A stretch of DNA of 64,000 bases from UBA6115 sp050953005 (GTDB taxonomy: Bacteria; Bacillota; Clostridia; Christensenellales; Aristaeellaceae). Position numbers and translations under genes: made by a program. The DNA is taken from contig JBMNLV010000005.1 in NCBI GenBank assembly GCA_050953005.1, forward strand, positions 1 to 64,000, read 5' to 3'. Position 1 is the first letter of the stretch; each line of letters opens with the position of its first letter. The notes below the pieces were generated by a model. The model did not search any database. It worked only from the letters and a program-made list of their open reading frames with translations, and was not told where the DNA came from. Positions 44,031-52,299 of the stretch are shown in pieces.

Positions 44031-45368
44031 TCACGGCCTTGGCAGGCTTGGCAGCTGCTGGACCGGAAGCAGGGGGCTTGTTGTTTTGAGGGGCTGAAGG
44101 AGCCCCGGCCGCGCGATTTCCGACCCTGTTGTCACGGGTTCTGTCGCCTCGGGCCTGATCAGTCCGGGCCTGGCCAGCTCAGGGATGGTCGCGTCCAGGA
44201 AAGGGTCAGGGCTTGGATCCATCCCCAGGAACTCATAAAGCTGCGCTGCCAGGTCCCCACGGACCGGACCGAACACGTCTTCCCCAAGGGAAATTCCCAG
44301 TGGATTGATCCTGACCCGCTCAAACCCAAACGGAAACAGTATGCCCTTTTTGCTGGGGCCAAAGTTGATACTGAGGGACCTGGTTTCCCATTCATCGCCA
44401 TCAATTGCCCATAAGATCGCTTCCGCCGCGTGGAAATTTCCCTCCAGGGTGAACATGCCATCCCCGTTTTTATCGTTCACCTGATTGATACACGCGCCAT
44501 CCTTGTACAGACGCCACATGCAAAAGAATCTTATAGGCGGGGTACCGGCTTTGACGCTGGCCTGGACGGTCAGCCGGTACTTGTTGTTGCCGAGTATACT
44601 GTCGGTTTTCAGTGTCTGGATACTATGCGTTGCGCTGAGGTCCATGGGCGCGTGGTCGTCTCCAAGAATCGCGAACGAGAGAGGCAGCTTATGATATACC
44701 CTGCGCCCCGCGGCGTCCTGTACACCGCCGGAGATGTATCCTTTGGTGCCGCGGGTGACCGTATAGCTCAGGCTGCTGGAGCTGCAGCTGTAGTCACCGA
44801 TATATACGGGTACTGACCAACAATCGCTCTGGGAATGATCATACTGAACCAGGTCAAGCTTGTAGCTATAGCTGTAGGGCGGCTGTCCGCCCTGGGCGTC
44901 GATCGAGTAGGTGAGGGTATCCCCCACATTGATGACGTCCCCGGGGCTGAGGGAATGGCCTGTGAACATGAGCGGATTGTACACGCTCCCCTGCACCTCA
45001 AGGGTGGTCTCGCAAGCAGCTACCGTATCGTCCGCATCCTGAACCATGCCTACAAGCTTCACACTGTCGCCAAAGCCTACCGCCCAGGTATGGCTGCTGT
45101 CCGGAACAGCCCTTGTAAAATACCCATAGGCTACGTCCTGCTCGTAAATATACATGTCGTGCCAGTAGGTGTAGGGCGGCCGGCCGCCGGAGGGGGCCAG
45201 GGTCACCGCCAGGCTGTCCCCGGCCTGGATGACCGGCCCCTTATTCAGGGACATCGTCACCGACAGCTTCTCCTGCGCGAGGCAAACCGCCGGCAGGGCC
45301 GTCAATCCGGTCAGTATGGCAAGGACCGGCAAGAGCAGGACCAACGTCCCAAAGGAGATCTTTTTCAT
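44031..45368 (-). CDS. Secreted Ig/SprB-like domain protein, paralogue 5
   Basis: A 445-residue protein: signal peptide MKKISFGTLVLLLPVLAILT, units GDSLAVTLAPSGGRPPYTYW and GDTLTYSIDAQGGQPPYSYS, third unit VKAGTPPIRFFCMWRLY, then a shorter tail (PELARPGLIRPEATEPVTTG) ending VQQLPSLPRP. The spacer to paralogue 4 is about 60 bp and contains a duplicated CTCCTTC-TTTTGTTAGAT segment but no hairpin, unlike the other spacers. AAGGAGATGA precedes the ATG. Domain order is the same as in the other six. Confidence 0.7.
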   Translation of the reverse strand: MKKISFGTLVLLLPVLAILTGLTALPAVCLAQEKLSVTMSLNKGPVIQAGDSLAVTLAPSGGRPPYTYWHDMYIYEQDVAYGYFTRAVPDSSHTWAVGFGDSVKLVGMVQDADDTVAACETTLEVQGSVYNPLMFTGHSLSPGDVINVGDTLTYSIDAQGGQPPYSYSYKLDLVQYDHSQSDCWSVPVYIGDYSCSSSSLSYTVTRGTKGYISGGVQDAAGRRVYHKLPLSFAILGDDHAPMDLSATHSIQTLKTDSILGNNKYRLTVQASVKAGTPPIRFFCMWRLYKDGACINQVNDKNGDGMFTLEGNFHAAEAILWAIDGDEWETRSLSINFGPSKKGILFPFGFERVRINPLGISLGEDVFGPVRGDLAAQLYEFLGMDPSPDPFLDATIPELARPGLIRPEATEPVTTGSEIARPGLLQPLKTTSPLLPVQQLPSLPRP

Positions 45369-45417
45369 GATAATTCATCTCCTTCCTATCGTGAGATCTC
45401 CTGAAAGAGTCAAATAT

Positions 45418-45443
45418 CCCCATGCCGTTTTACAGCATGGGGG
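45418..45443 (-). terminator. Hairpin between paralogues 5 and 6
   Basis: CCCCATGCCG...CAGCATGGGG stem around TTTTA, with one mismatch. A weak T-rich run (ATATTTG) follows on the minus strand. Confidence 0.5.
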
Positions 45444-45451
45444 GCGCGAGT

Positions 45452-46732
45452 TTACGGTTTTGGATGGATTGGCTGTTGCAGTGCCGGAAGCCGGGGCGCT
45501 GTCATGCCGGGCAGAAGGGTCTCCGGCCGCACGATTTCAGGCGCTGTCCCCTCAGGCTTGATCAGCCCGGGCCTGACCGGCTTGAGCTGGATCATTTCAG
45601 GTATGGCCGCGTCCAGGAAAGGGTTGGAGCTTGGATCGGTTCCCAGGAGCACATCAAGCCGCACTGCCGGGTTCCTCCTCCAGTCCGGATCAAACAAATC
45701 CAGCGGGTTGATCCTGATCCGCTCAAACGGAGGCTGTATCTCCTTGATGCTCGGATCAAAGGTAAATCTGAGGGAATCACTCGTCCAGCCATCGGCGTCT
45801 TTTGCCCATACCGTGGTTGTCACCCTTTCAAAATTTCCATTCAGGATGAACTTGCCGGCCCCGTTTTCCTCGAACACGCGGTCGGCAATCTCATCATTCT
45901 CGAAGATCGTCCAAACGCAATAAAAACGCAGGGGCAGGGTGCCGCCTGTGGCGCTGGCCTTGATGGCCAGCTGATACTTGTGAATGCTGAGGTTCTGTGT
46001 CTTGACACTCTGCGTTGCGGTGAGGCCCATGGGCGGGTGTTGGTCTCCGAGAATCGCAAACATGAGAGGCCCCTGAAAAGCCGCCTTGCGCCCCGCGGCA
46101 TCCTCTACGTTGGAAGAGATGTATCCTTTGATGCCGCGGGTAGGCGTATAGCTGAAGCTGTTGGAGCTGTATACCTGGCTGGCATCTTCGACTTGAATCG
46201 AGCAGTCTTCCTGATGCAGGGTCAGCCTGTAGCTGTAGCTGTAGGGGGGCTGTCCGCCCTGGGCTATGACGGAGTAGGTGATGGGTTCCCCCACATTGAT
46301 GACGTCCCCGGGGCTGAGGGACCTGCTTGTGATCGTGAACGGGCTGTACACGCCCTCCTGCACAGCGAGGGTTGCCTCGCAATCGGTTTCTTTCCAGTCC
46401 GCGTCCCAGACAATGCATCTCAGCAGCACGCTCTCGCCAAAGCCTACCATCCAGGTATGGCTGCTGTCCGGAACATCCACCAAGGAGTGATGGGAGACGC
46501 CTTGCTCGTAAACCATCATGATGTATCTGTAGTAATAGGGCGGACGGCCGCCGGAAGGGGTCAGGGTTACCGTCACGCTGTCCCCGGCCTGGATGACCGG
46601 CCCCTTGTCCAGGGACATCGTCACTGACAGATTTTCCTGCGCGCGGCAAACCGCCGGCAGGGCCGTCAGCCCGCTCAGCGCGGCAAGGACCGGCAAGAGA
46701 AGGACCAGCGTCCCGATGGAGATCTTTTTCAT
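45452..46732 (-). CDS. Secreted Ig/SprB-like domain protein, paralogue 6
   Basis: A 426-residue protein: signal peptide MKKISIGTLVLLLPVLAALS, units GDSVTVTLTPSGGRPPYYY and GEPITYSVIAQGGQPPYSY, third unit ATGGTLPLRFYCVWTIF, then a linker and short tail (MIQLKPVRPGLIKPEGTAPE) ending LQQPIHPKP. The signal and second unit are almost identical to paralogue 5, pointing to local duplication. AAAGGAGATGGG precedes the ATG. A 401-residue frame on the opposite strand is a by-product of codon bias. Confidence 0.7.
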   Translation of the reverse strand: MKKISIGTLVLLLPVLAALSGLTALPAVCRAQENLSVTMSLDKGPVIQAGDSVTVTLTPSGGRPPYYYRYIMMVYEQGVSHHSLVDVPDSSHTWMVGFGESVLLRCIVWDADWKETDCEATLAVQEGVYSPFTITSRSLSPGDVINVGEPITYSVIAQGGQPPYSYSYRLTLHQEDCSIQVEDASQVYSSNSFSYTPTRGIKGYISSNVEDAAGRKAAFQGPLMFAILGDQHPPMGLTATQSVKTQNLSIHKYQLAIKASATGGTLPLRFYCVWTIFENDEIADRVFEENGAGKFILNGNFERVTTTVWAKDADGWTSDSLRFTFDPSIKEIQPPFERIRINPLDLFDPDWRRNPAVRLDVLLGTDPSSNPFLDAAIPEMIQLKPVRPGLIKPEGTAPEIVRPETLLPGMTAPRLPALQQPIHPKP

Positions 46733-46785
46733 GAAAAACCCATCTCCTTTCTATCGTCAGATCTCCTTCCTGAAAGAGTTAAACG

Positions 46786-46812
46786 CCCCCATGCCGTTTT
46801 ACAGCATGGGGG
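46786..46812 (-). terminator. Hairpin between paralogues 6 and 7
   Basis: CCCCCATGCCG...CAGCATGGGGG stem with loop TTTTA. It is very close to the hairpin at 45418; both also resemble the terminator at 37490. Confidence 0.55.
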
Positions 46813-46819
46813 CGCAAGC

Positions 46820-48163
46820 TTACGGTTTTGGACGGATTGGCTGTTGCAGCAGGATCGGAAGCGGAGGCTTTACTATGTCCGTATTTAGGACCTCGGGCTG
46901 CGCGGTAGTTGGCGCCGCTGTCACCACAGGCCTGACCTGAACTGGCTTATGCGTGACCAGCACTGGCCTGAGCGTGACCAGCTCGGGATTGGTCAGCTTG
47001 GGCGTCCCCTCATTCAGGCCGGGGACCTGGTATGATGGGGTCGGCTCGGAGGGATCATAAAGATGCCTTATCAGGTCACTCCGGTTAAAATAGAGCAGTT
47101 TATTCCTCAGGGAATAATCCAGCAGATCTCTCCTGACTAAATCAGACAGCGCCGGCCTGACCGCGTCATCGGTGTCAAAGTATATTTCGAGGAAATCCTC
47201 GCATGTCCAGCCGTCGGCATCAGTTGCGTATACCTCGGCAATCGCCGCATCAAAGTCTTCCTCCAGGGAGAACGCGCCGTCCGTGTTTGTTGCTGCCAGC
47301 CTCTTCTCGATCAGCTCACCATCCTTAAACAGGAACCACCAGCAATCATAGCTCACGGGCAGGGCGCCGCCTTTGACGGTTGCCTGGAGGGCCGCCAGGT
47401 ACCTGTCTGTACCGAGTTTCTCCAGGCTGTGCGTCGCGCTGAATTCCATGGGCGCGCTGTTGTCCTTATAAATTTGAAGATAGAAAGGATCAGAAAACGC
47501 CTTGCGCCCCAGGGCATCCTGCACGATGGAATAAATTTCTCCCCTGGTGCCGCTGGTGATCTTATAGCTGAAGCTGTTGGAGCTGTGGTCGTAGTCATTG
47601 CCGCTTAGGGGCGCTGACCACCAGCCGTCCCGATACAGGATCAGCTTGAATTCATAGCTGTAAGGCGGCTGCCCGCCATCGGCAATGACATGGAAGGTGA
47701 AGTTGTCAGTGTAATCATCTCCGATCATGATCATGTCTGAGGGATGAATAAATTCTTTTTTGATACAGAGCGGATTGTGCTCGCTGCCCCGTATCAGAAT
47801 CTCTGCATCGAAAGAAACTATCGTGTTTATATCCCGGACCCTGCCTGTAAGCACCGCGCTGTCGCCAAAGCCTACCGTCCAGGTATAGCTGCTGTCCGGC
47901 ACAAACCCCGACCAGAAGGAATGTGTTTCGCCATCCTCAAAAATGACCATGATGTAATCATAGGTATAGGGCGGACTGCCGCCGGAGGGGGTCAGGGTCA
48001 TTGTCACGCTGTCCCCGGCCTGGATGACGCCCTCCTTGTTCACGGACATCGTAGCTGTCAGTTCCCCTTGCGCCAGGCAAACCGCCGGCAGGGCCGTCAG
48101 CCCGGTCAGCACGGCAAGGACCGGCAAGAGAAGGATCAATGTCCCGATGGAGATCTTTTTCAT
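46820..48163 (-). CDS. Secreted Ig/SprB-like domain protein, paralogue 7
   Basis: A 447-residue protein and first gene of the right-hand transcription unit. It has signal peptide MKKISIGTLILLLPVLAVLT and first unit GDSVTMTLTPSGGSPPYTYD. The second unit has a variant entry (IADGGQPPYSYEFKLILYRD) and the third has VKGGALPVSYDCWWFLF. The tail (TPKLTNPELVTLRPVLVTHK, PVQVRPVVTAAPTTAQPEV) ends LQQPIRPKP. Its first unit closely matches paralogue 1 (SFWSGFxxDxSYTWTVGFGD), so the two ends of the array share this version. The start at 48163 is set by AAGGAAG. Confidence 0.7.
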   Translation of the reverse strand: MKKISIGTLILLLPVLAVLTGLTALPAVCLAQGELTATMSVNKEGVIQAGDSVTMTLTPSGGSPPYTYDYIMVIFEDGETHSFWSGFVPDSSYTWTVGFGDSAVLTGRVRDINTIVSFDAEILIRGSEHNPLCIKKEFIHPSDMIMIGDDYTDNFTFHVIADGGQPPYSYEFKLILYRDGWWSAPLSGNDYDHSSNSFSYKITSGTRGEIYSIVQDALGRKAFSDPFYLQIYKDNSAPMEFSATHSLEKLGTDRYLAALQATVKGGALPVSYDCWWFLFKDGELIEKRLAATNTDGAFSLEEDFDAAIAEVYATDADGWTCEDFLEIYFDTDDAVRPALSDLVRRDLLDYSLRNKLLYFNRSDLIRHLYDPSEPTPSYQVPGLNEGTPKLTNPELVTLRPVLVTHKPVQVRPVVTAAPTTAQPEVLNTDIVKPPLPILLQQPIRPKP

Positions 48164-48245
48164 AAAACTCATTTCCTTCCTTTGGTTAAATACCTTTTTT
48201 GTTTTTGGCAAAGTTCCTCTGTTAAATAGAATTTAATACGGATAG

Positions 48246-48290
48246 CGCAATTTATCTACCTGCCTTTTAGGGTGGCATTGCTAAAAATAG
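48246..48290 (-). promoter_or_regulatory. Conserved block upstream of paralogue 7
   Basis: It matches 41801-41840 over about 40 bp. Downstream on the minus strand, TTGCGC and TATTTA lie 16 bp apart, a weak promoter. It marks the start of the second paralogue unit. Confidence 0.5.
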
Positions 48291-48348
48291 TGGATTTTAG
48301 CATAAAAATCCCGGAGGCTCAATGACAATAATCCTGATACTGATTCCA

Positions 48349-48381
48349 AAAATCCCCCGCGCGGACCGGCCGCGCGGGGGA
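48349..48381 (-). terminator. Terminator of the NhaC gene
   Basis: CCCCCGCGCGG/CCGCGCGGGGG (48354-48380) is an 11-bp perfect stem followed on the minus strand by ATTTTTGG. The next bases (48337-48349) match the first 13 bases of the 158-bp repeat end. Confidence 0.75.
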
Positions 48382-48401
48382 ACAGGCATTATGGAAGGGT
48401 A

Positions 48402-49829
48402 TTATTTTTTGGCAGGCTGGGTTTTGAGCTCCTCGCCGTTGGGGCCTTCGAATCTTAAGCCCCAGCCGGTGGCTACCGCGAAGATCATCACCAGGAAGAG
48501 CGTGTAGGCGTACATGGTGCCTCCGGCAACCTCCAGGGGCGACAGCCCGGTCAGGGCGGAGCCGATGAAGACAAACACGCTCATGAAGGGGATGCAGGCC
48601 GGCAGGCTGTTGGCCACGGCGTCCAGCAGGTTGGCGCGGCGGTAGGGGTGGATGTCGTGCGCGCCGCAAACCTTGTCAAGCACTGGGCCGAAGGTCAGGA
48701 TGCAGACGCTGGAGACGCCGCCGAAGATGAGGTCGGTCAGGGAGATGCCGATGATGCCGGCCGCCTCCGCGCCGCGCGGGGTCTGGGCCAGCTTGCTGCC
48801 CAGGATTTTTTCCACCAGGTAGTCCAGCATGCCGGCCTCGGTGATGACGCCCATGATGCCGAACACAGCGATGACCAGGCCGACGGTGCCCAGCATACTG
48901 GCCACGCCTTCCACCAGGAAGCCGGTAATCTGGTTGTGGGAGGGGTCATTAGCAAACACGGCGGACAGCGGGAAGAGGTTCAGCGCGAGGCCGGTGCCGA
49001 TGCCCAGCACCAGGCCGACGAAGAGGCCCAGAAAGATGTTCCTGGTCTTGGTGGCCACGACCAGCATGATGACGACCGGGATCAGCATGAACAGGCTATT
49101 GGGGTTGGAGAGCTGCTCAATCTGGGCAATCTCGGCCACTTCACCCTTGCCGCCGAACAGCACAAAGAGCACCAGGGCGACAGCGGAGCCAGCCAAAGAG
49201 TACCGCAGACGGCTGCGCACGCAGCCGCCCACGTCGGCCGGACGGCCGTTCTTGAACATCTGCGTGGAGGCTGAGGCGATGGTGGTGTCCGAAATGGGAG
49301 CCAGGTTGTCGCCGAAGATGGCGCCGGAAACGATGGCGCCGGCCAGGAAGGCGGGGCTGCAGCCCAGGACCACGCCCGCCGGGTAGAAGATGGGGAAGGC
49401 GGAGAACATCGTGCCGATGGAGGAGCCGGTCGCCGTGGACATGATGCAGGTCGCGACGAACACGAAGCCGACGAACACGCCGCCCTGCACGCCGATGCTG
49501 TTGGCCAGCCAGACAAAGCCGCCGGACAGGCCGCTTGCCTTCATCAGGGCGGAGAACATGCCGATCGGGAAGAAGATGACAATGACGGAGACTGAGGTGA
49601 GCGATGAGATGCCCTTGATGGCGGCGTCCCAGAACTCGGTATAGCTCTTGGCGAACACGCCGCCGATCAGCAGGGCGACAAAGCCGGCCATGGCCAGCGC
49701 CTCCATGTTGAAGGCCTTCAGGCCGATGAACATGACCGCGCAGAATATAAAGAAGATGACGACCGGCACCAGGGAGAGGAACATGCTCCCCCTGAACTCA
49801 AGCCTTTTGTTGGTTACGGTTTCCTGCAT
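48402..49829 (-). CDS. nhaC: NhaC-family Na+/H+ antiporter-like transporter
   Basis: A 475-residue membrane protein with about eleven transmembrane helices. AIFGDNLAPISDTTIASAST is the NhaC-family signature; STATGSSIGTMFSAFPI precedes it. NhaC-type proteins exchange Na+ for H+, and some relatives exchange organic acids or amino acids. Here the gene follows an aminotransferase and RidA in one operon (18 bp after the aminotransferase stop), so import or exchange of an amino or keto acid is at least as likely as pH control. Confidence 0.85.
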   Translation of the reverse strand: MQETVTNKRLEFRGSMFLSLVPVVIFFIFCAVMFIGLKAFNMEALAMAGFVALLIGGVFAKSYTEFWDAAIKGISSLTSVSVIVIFFPIGMFSALMKASGLSGGFVWLANSIGVQGGVFVGFVFVATCIMSTATGSSIGTMFSAFPIFYPAGVVLGCSPAFLAGAIVSGAIFGDNLAPISDTTIASASTQMFKNGRPADVGGCVRSRLRYSLAGSAVALVLFVLFGGKGEVAEIAQIEQLSNPNSLFMLIPVVIMLVVATKTRNIFLGLFVGLVLGIGTGLALNLFPLSAVFANDPSHNQITGFLVEGVASMLGTVGLVIAVFGIMGVITEAGMLDYLVEKILGSKLAQTPRGAEAAGIIGISLTDLIFGGVSSVCILTFGPVLDKVCGAHDIHPYRRANLLDAVANSLPACIPFMSVFVFIGSALTGLSPLEVAGGTMYAYTLFLVMIFAVATGWGLRFEGPNGEELKTQPAKK

Positions 49830-49847
49830 GGTGGATACCTCCTGATC

Positions 49848-51071
49848 TTATTTGATTCCTTTTTCCTCGCCCATTTTGAGCAGGACCTTGCGGATGCGGT
49901 CAAAGCGCAGCTGGGCATCCTCGTCCCTGGCGAAGCAGGCCGTGACGATGCGGATGTAGCCCTCGCCCTGGGAGCCGTAGGGCACGCCCTGGTTGACCAT
50001 GATTTTGGCGTCCTCCATCAGGCGGTCGGCCACCTCCTCGCTGGTGCCCAGGCGGCTGATGTTCAGCCAGGACAGGATGCCGCTCTCAGGCAGCTGCATC
50101 CGGACGCCGGGGATGTCGTGGAAGCTTTCATAGGCCTGGCGGCGGCGGCGCTCCAGGCGCACGAAGTGGCTCTTGAGGATGCTCTCGTCCTCAATGGCCG
50201 CGATGGCGCCGATGGTGGACAGGGTGGAGGAGGCGCCGATAACGTTGACCGCGCCGCCATAGAGGACGTCCATGATGACGTCGTCCGCGTAGATGTAGCC
50301 GATCCTGAAGCCGGACAGGCCGATGCCCTTGGAGATGGAGCAGACCGTCACGGTACGCTCCCACATGCCGGGCAGGGTGGCGGGGTGGACAAACTCAATG
50401 CCGTCATAGATGTGGTCCTGGAAGGCCTGGTCGCTGACCAGGATCAGGTTGTGCTTGATGACAAAATCGCACAGCGCCTCGATGCTCTCGCGGCGGAAGA
50501 CGGTGGTGGTCGGGTTGTTGGGGTGGGAGATGAGCACCATCTTGGTCTTCGGGGTGACGCGCTTCTCAAACTCCTCCATGCGGAACTGGTAGTTGTCCTC
50601 CTCATACAGCGGCACCGGCACGGTGACGCCGCCGAGCAGCTTGCCGTTGAGGAAGTTGCTGGGGTAGCTCGGGTTGGGCACCATGATCTCATCCCCCGGG
50701 GAGATGAAGGGCATCATGGAATACAGCAGGCCGCTGTCCGACCCGGGCGTGACCAGGATGTTGCGCGAAGGGTCAAGTTTCAGCCCCGTATCCTTGCCGA
50801 TGTGCTTGGCCAGCGTCTGGCGCAGCTGAAAATCCCCGATGGGCATGGAATAGTGAGCGGCAAAGCCGTCATCCACCGCCTTGTGCAGGGCTTTCTGTAC
50901 GGATTCCGGAATGGCGGGATCCGGGAAAAACGGATCGGCCCAGGCCATGATGTCGCCGCCCGCCTTCATGAAATTGCCCGCGCCCTCGCCGACGTCCGCC
51001 TTGGTGACGGTCAGAAAGAGGCCGCCCTGCAGGTCGCGGAAACGGGAGTTCATCAGTTGTTTGATACTCAT
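49848..51071 (-). CDS. PLP-dependent class I/II aminotransferase
   Basis: A 407-residue enzyme. The PLP lysine is in SISKGIGLSGFRIGY, with the Asn/Asp/Tyr residues in SHPNNPTT and VSDQAFQDHIYDG. It belongs to the aspartate aminotransferase fold type I. The frame extends to 51107, but the ATG at 51071 (MSIKQLMNSRF) lies after the RidA stop at 51082 and has GAAAGG upstream. RidA hydrolyses reactive enamine/imine intermediates that PLP enzymes release, which fits the pairing. The amino donor is unknown. Confidence 0.88.
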   Translation of the reverse strand: MSIKQLMNSRFRDLQGGLFLTVTKADVGEGAGNFMKAGGDIMAWADPFFPDPAIPESVQKALHKAVDDGFAAHYSMPIGDFQLRQTLAKHIGKDTGLKLDPSRNILVTPGSDSGLLYSMMPFISPGDEIMVPNPSYPSNFLNGKLLGGVTVPVPLYEEDNYQFRMEEFEKRVTPKTKMVLISHPNNPTTTVFRRESIEALCDFVIKHNLILVSDQAFQDHIYDGIEFVHPATLPGMWERTVTVCSISKGIGLSGFRIGYIYADDVIMDVLYGGAVNVIGASSTLSTIGAIAAIEDESILKSHFVRLERRRRQAYESFHDIPGVRMQLPESGILSWLNISRLGTSEEVADRLMEDAKIMVNQGVPYGSQGEGYIRIVTACFARDEDAQLRFDRIRKVLLKMGEEKGIK

Positions 51072-51081
51072 GATATGCTTT

Positions 51082-51468
51082 TTACCTTTCTGCGGAAATT
51101 TCCGCAATCGCTTCTACCTCCACCAGCACGCCTTTGGGCAGCTGCCGCACCGCGACGCAGCTGCGGCCCGGTTTGCCGGGGAAGTAGCCGGCGTACACCG
51201 TGTTGAATTCCTGAAAATGGCTCATGTCGGTCAGAAAGCAGGTGGTCTTGACCACTTTGTCCAGACCGCTGCCCGCGGCAGCCAGCACTGCTTTGAGGTT
51301 GTCCAGCACCTGGGTGGTTTGCTCGCGGATTCCGCCATCCACGACGTTTCCTGAGACAGGATCCAGCGGAATCTGCCCGGAGGTGTACACCATACCGCCG
51401 GAGATCACCGCCTGTGAGTACGGACCGATCGCCTGAGGGGCATCCTGTGTGTGAACTGATTGACCCAT
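51082..51468 (-). CDS. ridA: RidA-family enamine/imine deaminase
   Basis: A 128-residue Rid protein with IGPYSQAVISGGMVYTSGQI at the start, the substrate-binding arginine in GRSCVAVRQLPKGVLVEVEA, and the conserved C-terminal Glu. It speeds hydrolysis of 2-aminoacrylate and similar imines to keto acids. First gene of a ridA-aminotransferase-nhaC operon, with GGAGAG upstream of the ATG. Its promoter region is duplicated upstream of the MalY-type gene 2 kb away, suggesting common control. Confidence 0.95.
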   Translation of the reverse strand: MGQSVHTQDAPQAIGPYSQAVISGGMVYTSGQIPLDPVSGNVVDGGIREQTTQVLDNLKAVLAAAGSGLDKVVKTTCFLTDMSHFQEFNTVYAGYFPGKPGRSCVAVRQLPKGVLVEVEAIAEISAER

Positions 51469-51503
51469 GACATCTCTCCTTTTGCTATGATATTGTTGTA
51501 GAC

Positions 51504-51532
51504 AGTATACAGATGAAATAAAGTTTAGTCAA
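51504..51532 (-). promoter_or_regulatory. Promoter of the ridA operon
   Basis: On the minus strand TTGACT (51532-51527) and TATACT (51509-51504) are 17 bp apart. Adjacent sequence (AAACTTTATTTCA, CAACAATATCAT, AAAAGGAGAG) recurs at the MalY promoter. Confidence 0.7.
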
Positions 51533-51628
51533 TAAAATAATTTAACATTTAAGTAAGCCACGATATAAGGATCCGGCAATTTATTTGTAATCATTTTTAT
51601 ATTGATTCTTTTCATTCCCTGTTGTCAT

Positions 51629-52287
51629 TTATTGCAGCTCCATTCCCTCCGCGTTGTACCAAGGAAAGCCGTTTCGCAGACAATAATGGCCAATCGTTTT
51701 TGAGAGGTTCAAATCCGCCGCGTACTCCGGCAAACAGACAGATAAACCGTATGCTTTTGCCCTGGCAAGATAGTTTTTGAAACAGGCCGTTTCTTCCGCT
51801 GATTGAATTCCATAATTATGATTTTCAGCTGGTGAACACCGTTTCCTGATTGATCCCGTCAAACAGGGACAGGGCGATTCCTCTTTCCATGCAGGCTGTT
51901 GCAAAGACATCGCCGCCGTTGATGACAAGGGGCAGTTAAGCCTTTCAGCATCGCGCATAATCCCCGGAAGACCTCCTCCGCCGGGCGGCAATCATAGACA
52001 TCAGCATTGTCCAGAAACAGCCCGTCAAGCCTCATCAGCGCGTATTGCCTGCCCAGCCCGTCAACGACAAAGCGCTGCCACCGGGGAGAAGCGGCGTCAA
52101 TCAAGCGCTCATCCGGCCAATCTTCACAGACGCCCAGGAACAAATCCTCGGACTGATCATAGCAGGGGCGGTATTCCTCCACAGCGCCGATGTTCAGATA
52201 GCCATACACTGTCTTTCCGGCAGCGCGCAGCTGATCAATGCCCTCCGGCGAGAATTCCGATGGCTCAACAACAACAAGGTATCAGAT
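51629..52287 (-). pseudogene. GH114 (endo-alpha-1,4-polygalactosaminidase-like) pseudogene
   Basis: Successive frames read YLVVVEPSEFSPEGIDQLRA...KTVYGYLNIGAVEEYRPCY...ALMRLDGLFLDNADVYD, then (frame changed near 51,925) a GGDVFATACMERG-like stretch. After another change they read QSAEETACFKNYLARAKAYG...LPEYAADLN. This is the order of blocks in the GH114 TIM barrel, whose catalytic Asp/Glu are in LDGLFLDN and the later E. The N-terminal third and signal peptide are missing, and the region immediately upstream has a stop. At least two frameshifts make it non-functional. Confidence 0.65.
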
Positions 52288-52299
52288 TGATGCCGACAT

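Noticed and set aside
38951..46627. Frames of 400-430 residues on the plus strand opposite the secreted paralogues
   Set aside because: They recur opposite each paralogue because the paralogues are similar. They lack ribosome sites and signal or domain features.
37531..48163. Repeats in the paralogue tails and hairpins considered as a CRISPR array
   Set aside because: The repeats are in-frame codons or single hairpins per gap, with no regular direct repeat and spacer pattern and no cas genes.
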